A DNA stretch of 64,000 bases from Desmodus rotundus (Eukaryota > Chordata > Mammalia > Chiroptera > Phyllostomidae): positions 55,698,239 through 55,762,238 of the forward strand of contig NC_071389.1 in NCBI RefSeq assembly GCF_022682495.2, written 5' to 3'. The first letter of the stretch is position 1. The number at the start of each line of letters is the position of its first letter. The position numbers and the translations under genes are program-made. Under the pieces are notes generated by a model. The model had not been told where the DNA came from. It ran no database searches and worked only from the letters and a program-made list of their open reading frames with translations. Below are positions 44,585 to 54,770 of the stretch, piece after piece.

Positions 44585-45725
44585 TGTTTTTTTATTGTAT
44601 TTTTACCAGTGCCATTCATCCCCCTTATACCTTCTTTCACCTCCGTTCACCTCCCCACCCCTGCAATCACCACACTGTTGTCCATGTCCATGAGTCCTTT
44701 TCCCTTTTTGCTCAATGCATCTACCTCCCAAGCCCTCTGCCCCAGAGCCATAAGCCTGCTCTCTATCTACGAGTCTCTATTTTTCTTATTAGTTCAGTTT
44801 GTTTATTAGATTCCACATATGAGTGAAATCTATGGTACTTGTCTTTTTCTGACTGGCTTATTGCACTTAGCATAATGTTCTCCAGGTCTATTCATGCTGT
44901 TGCAAAGGGTATAATTTTCTTCTTTTTTACTGCTGAGTGATGTTCCATTGTGTAAATGTACCATAGTTGTTTTATCATCCATTCATCTACTTCTGGACAC
45001 TTTGGCTGCTTCCAAAGCTTGGCTATTGTAAATAATGCAGCAACAAACACAGGGTACCTGTATTCTTTTGAATTAGTGTTTCAGGTTTCTTTGGATAAAT
45101 TCCCAGAAGTGGAATCACTGGTCATAAAGCAGTTCCATTTTTCATTTTGAGTCTTGAAACCATAAAAATCCTAGAAGAAAACATAGGCAGTAAAATCTTG
45201 GACATTGCTCATAGCAATATCTTTTCTGATATATCTCCTCAGTCAAGGAAAACAAAAGAAAAATAAATAAATGAAACTATATCCAACTAAAACTTTTTTG
45301 CACAGCACAGGAAACCATCAACAAAATAAAAAAATGACACACTGAATGGGAGAACATATTCACAAATACATCTGAAAAGGGGTTTACAGCCAAAATTTAT
45401 AAAGACTTATAAAACTCAACACCAAACCCCTCCCCCAAACAATCCAATTAAAAATGGGCAAAAGACCTGAATAGACACTTCTCTAAGGAGGACATAGAGA
45501 TAACCCATAGACATGTGAAAAGATGCTCAACCTCAGTAGCCATCAGAGAGATGCAAGTTAAAACAACAATGAGATATCACCTCACACCTGTCAGAATGGC
45601 TACAATCAATCAACAAATAAATGCTGGTGAGGCTGTAGAGAAAGGGGAGCCCTTTTGCACTGTTGGTGGGCATGCAGATTGATACAGCCTCTGTGGAAAG
45701 CAGTATGGGGTTGTCTCAAAAAATT
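44585..45725 (-). mobile_element. L1 with 5' inversion (twin-priming structure)
   Basis: Segment 44585 to about 45150 is an L1 3' end on the minus strand (+ strand: CTTATTGCACTTAGCATAAT, AAATTCCCAGAAGTGGAATC, reaching ORF2 at GCAGTTCCATTTTTCATTTT). Segment 45151-45725 is plus-strand L1 ORF2 just upstream of that point: CTTGAAACCATAAAAATCCT to GAAAGCAGTATGGGGTTGTC. In an intact L1 the end of the second segment runs directly into the start of the first, so the two are adjacent parts of one element with the 5' part flipped. The breakpoint is at about 45150. Both parts are non-functional. Confidence 0.82.
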
Positions 45726-46109
45726 AAAAAATTTAAAAAAGTATCCTCTTTATTACTGTTATACCAGTCCAAGATGAGCTTTTGGGATGTAATTAAATCG
45801 GCCACATACATATGTCTCTAAGGCACCAGCAAGGAAATTGTCTAATAACTGTTCTTATAAAAATTAAAAATTATTAGAAAATTAATTTTTATTAAGTGGT
45901 GTGTGTGTGTAATTTCCAAAATCATGTAAAATATTTTTAGAAAATGTAAAGTTTTCCCTTTTTATTTTAGGAAAAAAATAAGACTAAATGTGTTTGGAAG
46001 ATATTATTAGCCTTAATTGGTAAATCATCGTATATAGTGTATGAGTCAGGATTCTCCAGAGACGTAGAACCAATAGATACATATATATCTCTATCATTCT
46101 CTGTCATTA

Positions 46110-49100
46110 CTTTTTCAAACAGGTTTTCTATCCCTTTCTCCTTTTCTTCTCCTCCTGGTATCCCTATGATGTGAATATTATTACGTTTCTTGTTGTCCTG
46201 CACCTCCCTTAAACTATCTTAATTCTTTTTGAGTCTTTTTTGTTTTGCTGCTATGTCTGGGTGTTTTCTTCTACTTTGTCCTCCAACTTGCTGATTAGAT
46301 CCTCTGCTTCATCTAGCCTGCTTTTAATTTCTTCTAGTGTATTCTTCATTTCTGATATTGTATTCTTCATTTCCTCCTGGCTCTTATTCATAGTTTCTAT
46401 GTCCTTTTTCATGCTTATATAGTTCCCAGTAAGTTCCTTGTAGCTCTCATAGAGTTCCTTTTAGTTCTCCTTGAGCTCCTTGAGCATCCTTATAAACATT
46501 ATTTTGACTCTATGTCTGATAGGTTGCTTGCCTCAATTTCATTTAGCACTTTTTCTGGGGATTCCTCCTTTCCTTTCAGTGGGGGTAGTTTCTTTGTCTC
46601 CCCATTTTAGGTGACTCTTTTTGTTTGTTTCTGCACATTAGATTGATCTGCTTTGACTCCCTGTTTTCGTAGGTGGCCTTCTGTGGTAGGAAACTTGTGG
46701 GACTCAGTGGTGCCATCTTCTTAATGTCCTGAGCTGGATGCTTTTGGAATGAACTTTATGCTGTTATGTGGGCTCTCTTGTTGTAATTGGTTTTTGGTTG
46801 TTGTTGGGTCATTTTTTGGTGGGTTCTTCCCTCTGGTTGGCTGACTGAAAGTCACACCACCCACCACATCTTGTATGCTGTTGTACAGTTGCTGCCTGGA
46901 CAAAACAAAATAACCCAGGAAACAAAACCCACACCTGCAAAAATAACCTCCAAGAAAAACCACACTATCAACAACAAATGAGCAAATATTAATAAAGGTG
47001 GAAAGAGATGAAGACTATTATATGAAAAGAAACACAAATATGAGGTGACTAACGGAAAGAAAAATGATTTTGAGAGGATAGAGGGAAGAGAAATAATAAG
47101 AAAGAGGAGAGTGAGGAATGAAAACCAGGCTAAGAGAGGAGAAAAATAAAATTTAACACCAAAGAAGAAAGGGTAGGAGGAAGGCAAAATTGAGTAGGAG
47201 AGGGGAACAATAAAATTTGAGATTTGAAATGCAAAATAGTGAACCTCTAGGAATAAAATTGAAGAAATGCAACACCAACCACCATATCAACAACCAAATG
47301 AGTAAAGATTAATAAAGTTGGAGAGAGAATAAGGATATTATAAGAAAGGGAAAAAGAAGGTTGTATGGCAAATGGCAAGGAAAATGGTTTTGAGAGGCTG
47401 GAAGGAGGGGAAATAATAAGAATGTAGAATGGAACCAAGGCATAGAAAGGGAAAAAAAATTTAAAACAAAAATAAGAAGAGGAAGGAAGAAGGTAAAAGA
47501 GAGTAAAAGAAGGGAAGAGTAAAGTATAAGATATGAAGTAGACTAAAATTTAAAAAAATAGTGAAATAATAGGAACAAACTTGAAGAAAAAGAAAAAAAT
47601 GTTAAAAAGCTATGCAGAAGAAAAAAGCTGAAATAATGAAGAAGATTGTGGTAGAATTCATCTCAGCAGACTCTAGTGTTTGCCACTGTTTTTCTTTCTG
47701 GATCTGCCTCTGGTAATATCAGATGGTGTCCCAGTCTAGCTTTAGGCAGCCTGGTCAAGGCTACAAGCAATCCAGTCTATGGCTGTCTCCTTCAGGCTTG
47801 GCTGTTCCCCAGTATTCTGCTCTGCTGTCTTTCCATCAGCACAAGGCCCAGGAGTGTTTCATCTAATGCCCAATAGCACTGCCAGTACCACCTCCACTTG
47901 CCTCCAGAGGGGGGCTCTGGTGCAATCAGCAGGATGGAATCCCTGGGTCACCCCTGGAAGGCAAGACAGCCCTGTTCAGTCTTCAGGCAGGAGGGTGGGA
48001 ATGTTTCCCCCCTCCCACCACGTGTCTTGGTCTGTCCCAGATTATTTCCAATAATATATAGTTTCTGATGAATTAGCTGTCCGTTTCCTGTGAGGGACCA
48101 ATCCATGTAAAAAGGGCAGCTCTTTCCTACTTGGTGCTGATGGCAGCTCTGTATAGGAGCTAAGGCTGAGTGAAGCCCGGAATACCTCTTGCTGTGCCAA
48201 TTTCTAATCTCTCTGCTTTGCTGGTTTCAGGGGAGCAGGGCCAGGGCAGAAGGGGTGGGGGTTCATAGCTCATTGTGTCTGATAGAACTTCAGAAAGGGC
48301 CGTTTTAGAGATAGCTTCTCCTTTCCCCTGCAGATATGCACCCAGCAGGGCGGCTCCTGAGCCTGGCCTCACTGATTTGCAGAGCCTGCAGTCCCACAGG
48401 TCGGGGTTCGGCATGCCTGCCTGTGAGAAGCCCTGCCCGGCTACAGTGCATCTGTGTAGTTCCCAACCTGCCACTGTTGCTGGAGTCTCAAGGCCTGAAC
48501 TCTCCACTCTTCACAGCCCACTGCTCATCAGCCATGCTGGGTCAGGTCTCACAATCCCTGTGCCACTTTCTGTTCTTCCTGTGCAGCTGGACTCAGTGGG
48601 ACACAACTGCACTTTCAGTCTGGTTTCTTTGTTGGCAGAGCTGCTGTGCGAGTGAGCACAAGCATAGGGTCCCTGTCCAGTCTCCCCTCAGCTCCCCTTT
48701 TAAAAGAGTCTCTATGTGGCCCTTCCACTGCAGCACCAAGTCCTGGGCTGGTTCTCTGCACGCTCCACCTCCCTGAAAAACACAAAGTCTCTCTTGGTCA
48801 GGGCTGTTCACAGCCTGCCAGTGCCTCTGACAATTTTAAGAGAGAGTTTTTCTCTGGAACTCTGTTGGATGGCGCTACAGCTATGGAGGTGCTGCTCGCT
48901 GTGTGTGTGTAGCCTGTCTCTGAGACTTTGTATATCCTGCCAAATCTCTCCTGATTAGGGTTGGTGATTTCCCTTTGTGGGACCTGGGCCTTGCTCCCAG
49001 AGGGGAGGGAGCCACTAAGCTGCATTTTCTGTCTGATCTCTCCTCTGCTGCAGGTACCTCACACAGGGCACGTCCCTCTCAACTTATAAAATCTCTTAAC

Positions 49101-49268
49101 AGATGGTGCAAAGCATCCTCTGTACTCCTTGGTTTCAAAAATTCATATCAACTGAGATTCCGTGGATTGTTCAGATCACTTGTTGGAAGATCAGCCAAAA
49201 ATCTGTGCTCATTGCACAAGCAAGTGGGCTCAGCTTCCACCTACTCAGCTGCCATCTCCTGAATCCTC
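46110..49268 (-). mobile_element. L1 5' end: long 5' UTR and start of ORF1 (3'-truncated)
   Basis: The minus strand starts near 49268 (GATTCAGGAGATGGCAGCTG, then AGTAGGTGGAAGCTGAGCCC). A 2.2-2.7 kb 5' UTR follows: GC-rich at 47650-49260, purine-rich and tandemly repeated at 46967-47600. ORF1 occupies roughly 46600-46110, with a coiled-coil region and the RRM-type NIHIIGIPGGEEKEKGIENL at 46180-46120. The element ends there. This L1 lineage is different from the HAL1 group: its 5' UTR is unrelated. A short separate repeat (GAGTCAGGATTCTCCAGAGA) lies at 46040-46100. Open frames on either strand in 47676-49262 are UTR, not genes. Confidence 0.8.
46967..47600 (-). repeat. Tandem duplication (period about 319 bp) in L1 5' UTR
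   Basis: Two units can be aligned: ATCAACAACAAATGAGCAAA at 46967 against ATCAACAACCAAATGAGTAA at 47286, and TGAGAGGATAGAGGGAAGAG at 47071 against TGAGAGGCTGGAAGGAGGGG at 47391. Both units are purine-rich on the + strand and have diverged from each other by substitutions and small indels. Confidence 0.8.
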
Positions 49269-49439
49269 TTCAGTTTAGTTTAAAACTTTAAATACTTATT
49301 TGCTAAGTAAATGTACTTCAGGATTTGACTTAATGAGCATATAAAAATGTGGTAATTAGCATAATCAAGTGTTGAAAATTTCTATTATACTTCAGAATAA
49401 TTGTATTGCAAGTGTTTTTAACATTTCTCTTATTCATGT

Positions 49440-49600
49440 AACTTTCATTTTAACCATAAGTTACTATCTTTAAGTATGAAAAATTAGCCAAGAGGGATTA
49501 AAAGATTTGCCTAAAATCATAGTCAGCTACTATTATATAAGATCAAGAATCAGGACTCTTAATCCAAAATGCAGGCATTTAATCAATATCCTGAACAACA
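49440..49600 (-). repeat. MIR relic
   Basis: AAAAGATTTGCCTAAAATCA, TAGTCAGCTACTATTATATA and AATCAGGACTCTTAATCCAA follow the MIR antisense order. Diverged. Confidence 0.45.
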
Positions 49601-50158
49601 GCTTCCCTGATTTATAGCAGTTATGGAAAGTATAAGAAATGATACCATCTCTGTATACAATTCCCTTAAGGCTGATTTTCCTCATATGTATATGTACTCA
49701 CCATTCTTATTTACTTTATTGATTTGAAAGGAAAGTGAAAAGCAGAATGCCCACTTAAAAATTCCATTTGAATCTTTTTTTTTTTTTTTTTTTTTTAATA
49801 TATTTATTGATTATGCTATTACAGTTGTCCCATTTCCCCCCCCACTCCACTCCATCCTGCCCACCCCCCTCCCTCCCACATTCCCCCCCCCATAGTTCAT
49901 GTCCATGGGTCATACTTATAAGTTCTTTGGCTTCTACATTTCCTACACTATTTTTACCCTCCCCCTGTCTATTTTCCACCTATCATCTATGCTACTTATT
50001 CTCTGTACCTTTACCCCCCTCTCCCCCTCCCACTCCCTTATTGACAACCCTCATGTTCTAGTTGTTTGCCTAGTTTGCTCTCGTTTTTGTTTTATGTGTG
50101 GTCGTTAATAACTGTGAGTTTGCTGTCATTTTTACTGTTCCTATTTTTGATCTTTTTC

Positions 50159-50854
50159 TTAGGTAACTCCCTTTAACATTTCATATAATAAGGGCTTGGT
50201 GATGATGAGCCTCTTCAACTTGACCTTATCTGAGAAGCACTTTATCCTCCCTTCCATTCTAAATGATAGCTTTGCTGGATACAGTAATCTTGGACGTAGG
50301 TCCTTGCGTTTAATCTTGGGTAATGTAATTATGATGTGTCTTGTTGTGTTCCTCCTTGGGTCCAGCTTCTTTAGGACTCTCTGAGCTTCCTGGACTTCCC
50401 GGAAGTCTATTTCCTTTGCCAGATCGGGGAAGTTCTCCATTATTTGTTCAAATAAGTTTTCAATTTTTTGTTCTTCCTCTTCTCCTTCTGGCACCCCTAT
50501 AATTCGGATGTGGGAACGTTTCAAGGTGTCCTGGAGGTTCCTAAGCCTCTCCTCATTTTTCCAAGTTCTTGTTTCTTCATTCTTTTCTGGTTGAATGTTT
50601 GTTTCTTCCTTCTGGTCCATACCATTGATTTGAGTCCCAGTTTCCTTCTCATCACTATTGGTTCCCTGTACATTTTCCTTTGTTTCTCTTAGCATAGGCT
50701 TCATTTTTTCATCTGTTTTTCGAATAGATTCAACCAAGTCTGTGAGCATATTGATAACCAGTGCTTTGAACTGTGCATCCGATAGGTTGGCTATCTCTTC
50801 GTCGCTTAGTTGTATTTTTTCTGGAGCTTTGAAGTGTTCTGTCATTTGGGCCAT
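50159..50854 (-). CDS. HAL1 ORF1 protein (L1 ORF1p-like), 231 aa
   Basis: It opens MAQMTEHFKAPEKIQLSDEE and runs 231 codons without a stop. L1 ORF1p proteins trimerise through a coiled coil and bind RNA as nucleic acid chaperones. Here a Lys/Glu-rich coiled-coil-like region (about 40-105) is followed by an RRM-type segment beginning HIRIIGVPEGEEEE (about 117) and by NFPDLAKE. The C-terminal domain begins RHIIITLPKIK and ends RLLYPAKLSFRMEG and KPLLYEMLKG. Between LPKIK and RLLYPAK there are 6 residues (RKDLRP) where the 8501-10425 copy has 48, so about 42 residues of the C-terminal domain are deleted in frame. RNA binding may be impaired. The ATG follows an A-rich run at the end of the 5' UTR. 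It is transposon-encoded, not a host gene. Confidence 0.85.
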   Translation of the reverse strand: MAQMTEHFKAPEKIQLSDEEIANLSDAQFKALVINMLTDLVESIRKTDEKMKPMLRETKENVQGTNSDEKETGTQINGMDQKEETNIQPEKNEETRTWKNEERLRNLQDTLKRSHIRIIGVPEGEEEEQKIENLFEQIMENFPDLAKEIDFREVQEAQRVLKKLDPRRNTTRHIIITLPKIKRKDLRPRLLYPAKLSFRMEGRIKCFSDKVKLKRLIITKPLLYEMLKGVT

Positions 50855-51362
50855 TTTTTTTTGTTTGTCTTGGCGCGTCTGTTACTTTAAGGGGCGGAGC
50901 CTTAGGTGTTCACCGGGGCGGGGTAATGCTGGTCGCTGCGCTGTGATGCTGTACGTGGGGGCGGGGCCGAGAGGGTGCAATGGCGCCCGCTTCACTCTCC
51001 TCCGGATTTCAGTCTTTCACTCCGCTACCCACAATCAAACTGGGCCCCTCTGGTGCTGGTTCCCGAGTAAGTGGGCCTGTGCACACTCTAGGCCCCTGTG
51101 GGTCTCTCCAACAACCTCTCCTGTGAGGCTGGGAGTCTCTCCTGCCGCCCCAACCCCCAGGGGCGCTTTCAATCAGAGGTTTGAGGCTTTATTTCCCCGA
51201 GCTGGAGCCCTGGGTTGCGCAGCGGTCTGCTTCTCTGCCCGCCGTTCCTCCGGTTTATCAGTCTGGATGAATGATTATTTTCTGTTTCCTTGGTGTTGGT
51301 CCCCCTTGCTGTTCGATTCTCTGTCGGTTCTGGTTGTGCGAGGAGGCGCAGTGTGTCTACCT

Positions 51363-51376
51363 ACGCCGCCATCTTG
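51363..51376 (-). promoter_or_regulatory. YY1-like site at the HAL1 5' end
   Basis: The minus strand carries CAAGATGGCGGCG starting 7 bases from the element's 5' end. It fits the YY1 consensus AAnATGGCGGC. Human L1 has a YY1 site at the same place, needed for accurate transcription starts. In the copy at 1-1100 the same site has CpG decay (CAAGATGGTGGC). Confidence 0.6.
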
Positions 51377-51391
51377 GTTCTCTGAATCTTT

Positions 51392-53134
51392 AGGTTATAT
51401 CTATGTCATGCAAATCACCATTCTCTGCATTCTGTTTGGCAGGTACAAACTTCAGCCTTTTCTCTACTTTATCTTAAATTACTGACACTATATTATAATG
51501 ATCAGTTTTCAGATTAAAATCTTAATTTAAAAAATTTTCTGAGTAAGTTCAATGTTCTAATTTTAATTACCAAATGTGGCAAAATATTTTTGGATGACAT
51601 TTATTAGTATAATATTTCCAATAACACCAAGGAATAAAATGAAAAATATCTTGCATGTTTGAGAACCTATCTTTTGCATGTATTTCAAGTTTAAAATGGA
51701 ACAGTTGGAGGCAATAATCTCATAATTGGTTAATGATTCTCAGATTCTGACAATCTTTGTTCTTTCCCTCCAGCAAACAGATAGTTGAATGACCCAAGAT
51801 TTCATATTTTTGATATGTAATATAAGTACTTTAGAATTTCTACTCTTGTGTGAATTTTTTTCTTAGAGATACTAGATTTCTTTTTGTCTTTGCTATATCT
51901 TGACCTTAAAAATCACTATGAATATCTTCAAAGAGTTATTTAGGTTATTGTTTTCATTAAAATATTTGTTTTACTCTATATACCATTTGGGCACTGTATA
52001 AAGTAAATTTTTTGCCCAAATCTGAAAGAACCATCAAAGGCTTATGTTAACTAATTTCTGTTTTCAGTCTTGTATACAGTTTTTGAATGATTAAAATATG
52101 TGACTTTTGAATGAGGCTGCTTTCTAAATCCCATGCAGCCCTTCCATATTTATGTTATTGTAGAAGCACTCACATTAAATTAGCTTTCTGTTCTTGCTTC
52201 TTTACTGTTTTACTTACCATAACCTTGGAGATGCAGAATAATCTGGATTCCTTGCCAGACAGTTTCCTCCAAGTATCCATGGATAATAATGCATGTGAAA
52301 TACTGAGCATTAGGCCAGACACACAGTAGGTGCTTGATAAACACCTGCTTATTTACTGATTACTAACTATACTTCCCACTGTATCACTCCACCTCCAATC
52401 CCTCTTCCCATTTTCCAGCTCTCTAGTTCCAATTATTCCTTAAAAAGTCTTTAAATTTCAGCTATTTAAGGGTTACTTCCTTGTCCACTTGTCATCTTCA
52501 GTTGTTTATTGTTGCCATGCAATTATAAAACATGCTGTGTTTAGTTCCAGAGAAAACTGCAGACAATTTAACAAATCCTGTTTCCCCCTGCAACTATTTG
52601 CGTACTGGATACATGCATACTGGGGTAGAGGACTAGAAGGGTACTGAGGGCTGTGGACAGTGTTTTTGTGTGTCTTTAGCACTAATATTACATGTCATAA
52701 TTAGAGGCTATATTTGCTGGGAAAAACAAGCTAGTAATTTGTCTTATGATTCATTTGATGACTACATGTTTTCTTATAAACAAGGTAAATATTATTGGTT
52801 TTGGCAGACATATAAGATTATATTAATTTAATCCTAGTATTTTTTTAGACTCATGCATATATGATTTTGTAGTTGATATTTTTAGGCTCTTAGAAACACC
52901 AAATGCTACTGAGTGGCAATGCTGTGGATCAATAATCTGGGTTGAACCATATACCTGGATGTAAAGGGAAGACAATATTTTTGATTAACTATAGTTAATT
53001 TATTTACCTTAGGTAGTAACAAAGATCACTTAATTTTATCCAATTATATTTATTTACTGATATCTATTACATGCATAATACTGTATGTGAATCTGGAGAT
53101 GATATTCAAGAGAAATATGAAACATGGTTTCTAC
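51392..53134. other. Intergenic sequence
   Basis: AT-rich. Apart from the L2 relic at 52130-52355 I recognise nothing. Confidence 0.5.
52130..52355 (+). repeat. LINE-2 3' end relic
   Basis: GAAATACTGAGCATTAGGCC, AGACACACAGTAGGTGCTTG, ATAAACACCTGCTTATTTAC is the L2 3' terminus. The upstream part is more diverged. Confidence 0.6.
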
Positions 53135-53572
53135 TGTGGGGATTCAGAATGAGTCATTCTCAAGATGTGCCTTTGAGCTAAGAAAACCGAGACCCTGCAG
53201 GCTCAGAAGAAACTCCCTCCAGACCCCTTAACTACCTAGAAGAATATGAATTAGGGGACCATAGTAAGAGATTATCAGAGATAGCTATTTTTGACTCATC
53301 TATAGTGTATGGCAAACTTCTCAATTACTGAACATCTGCTCTTCTTATCCTCTTCCTTCCTCCCCTATGAAGCCCCAAGGTGATCCTTAGCTCAGAATGT
53401 CATATATACCTCATTTTCCCTTTGTCTTTGAACCTGTCATGTATGTGGGGTTCCCATGTGTACCTATGTATTAAATTTGGTTATTTTCTCTTGTTAATCT
53501 GTCTCATGTCTATTTGATTATTAGACCAGACAGAAGAACCCTGAGGGTAGAGGAAAGTTTCTTCCTCCCATA
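53135..53572 (+). mobile_element. Solo LTR of an endogenous retrovirus-like element
   Basis: About 438 bp with TGTGGGG at the left. U3-like text includes GCCTTTGAGCTAAGAAAACC and CCTCCCCTATGAAGCCCCAA. The 3' part reads AATTTGGTTATTTTCTCTTG, TTAATCTGTCTCATGTCTAT, TTAGACCAGACAGAAGAACC, CTGAGGGTAGAGGAAAGTTT, CTTCCTCCCA. The last 110 bases are shared with the fragment at 58456-58673. No internal viral region, and no clear target duplication. Confidence 0.65.
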
Positions 53573-54529
53573 CTATCAAAGAACTGTGTGGTTAGGTAGA
53601 CAATTTACCGTATGTGAAAAGAGTCAACATACTTGCAAATACAAAACTCTGTTGTAAAGAACTTTCTAGTATAGTATATGTGTATTAGGAATTTAGGAAA
53701 ATGAGGAATTGGGTAGGCTGGTGTGCCCAATTCAGTGTTTTCTGGAGGCATCTGCAGCCTGGGCCATATCCACAGAGACTCCCCCCAACCCCAACATCTG
53801 ATTAAGTTTGACATTGAGTTTGGGTAGGTGATCTGAGGGAGGGAGGCGAATGAGGTCATTCTCGCTTATGGGACCTGGTTCAAGAGTACAAATGGAGGCC
53901 CAGATACCATATCCTAACTATTGAGAACTAACTGCCTAAAAACAAACTGTCAAACAATATGTTCTATTCTCCTATTTTGACCAATTTATTTTCATAATGA
54001 TCTGAAAGGCCAAGTTGAAATTTACAGTTCATCAGAGTTTCATACTGGAATGTAGACATGGGGATAAACAGGTTTCTGCCTGCAGCTTACCCCATTCTTT
54101 TCCCACCCAGTTCTGTTCTGCCACTCTGTAATGGGGCACAAAGTGAGGGTCCCCAAAAATATAAGAGAAATTCCCCACAGCCCTCAATTGGGGGTAGGGG
54201 GAGCAGTTGATACTGCTTAAGATACTTTACATAACAAAAGGCAAGTTAATAACTGTGCTGCTATCCAGGGCAAAAGGTGTGCTGACTTTCAAAATGTATA
54301 GTGACTCATGACAGAAGCGGGAGAGCTTCTACAGCCCCTGTGCAAGAGGCAGGGGGCAGATATCCATGTATCACTGAGCACTCTTGCCCTGACTAAAGAT
54401 GGTAGCCAAAAGAAGGTAAAAAATACAGGGGGACTGACAAAAGTAGCACATTGTAGGAGGGGCCAGATATGAGGACATGTAGGAAGTCCTTGGCCAAGCA
54501 TTTAAAATAAGGTTGGTCTGAAAAAGAAG
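53573..54529. other. Intergenic sequence, nothing recognised
   Basis: No gene or named repeat. Moderately GC-rich from 54050 onward. Confidence 0.45.
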
Positions 54530-54770
54530 GAAATTCCACCATGAGAGCTGAAAGAGTAGGGAGGCAGCTGTGAGGAAGAAGCCATGAAATAGGGGGATTC
54601 AGCCATGAGGTCTGAGAGAGGAAGTAGCAAGCAGCTATGCAGTTTGTAATGAAGCGGACTGCCATGAGGGCTGATGTATAAAGTAGAAGCCATGCTGGCT
54701 GGGAGTCAGGATGCCTCCACGCGGCCTCGGGTCTGGGGTAGTGAGGAAGGCAGCCATGTGGGCTGAGGAA
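54530..54770 (+). repeat. Degenerate repeats of a GCCATGAGGGCTGA core
   Basis: Six copies of a CCATG-centred motif occur at about 54539 (ACCATGAGAGCTGA), 54584 (GCCATGAAATAGGG), 54602 (GCCATGAGGTCTGA), 54661 (GCCATGAGGGCTGA), 54690 (GCCATGCTGGCTGG) and 54752 (GCCATGTGGGCTGA). Spacers are uneven (about 18-62 bp) and often contain GAGAGGAAGTAG-like text. It could be an eroded minisatellite or the U3 repeats of an unrecognised LTR spanning about 54050-55290. Confidence 0.6.

Larger units (their letters stand above)
49778..51382 (-). mobile_element. Young-looking HAL1 with open ORF1 and target duplication
   Basis: A 9-bp duplication TGAATCTTT (49769-49777 and 51383-51391) flanks the element, and the T run at 49778-49796 is its poly-A tail. 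On the minus strand: 5' end GAGAACCAAGATGGCGGCG at 51382, CpG-rich 5' UTR to 50855, an uninterrupted ORF1 (50854-50159), then a 3' UTR with the usual G-rich sense block. No ORF2. Uninterrupted ORF1, retained CpGs and a long tail all suggest it is the youngest HAL1 here. The 275-codon + strand frame at 50658-51485 is antisense to it. Confidence 0.93.

Noticed and set aside
47676..49262. Many open frames on both strands suggesting a gene cluster
   Set aside because: The region is the GC-rich 5' UTR of an L1, with the ORF1 start following on the minus strand; none of the frames shows a domain.
50658..51485. 275-codon open frame on the + strand
   Set aside because: It lies antisense to the HAL1 ORF1 and CpG-rich 5' UTR and has no protein-like domain. 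Similar antisense frames occur over the other HAL1 copies (296-820, 9711-10001, 17511-17915).
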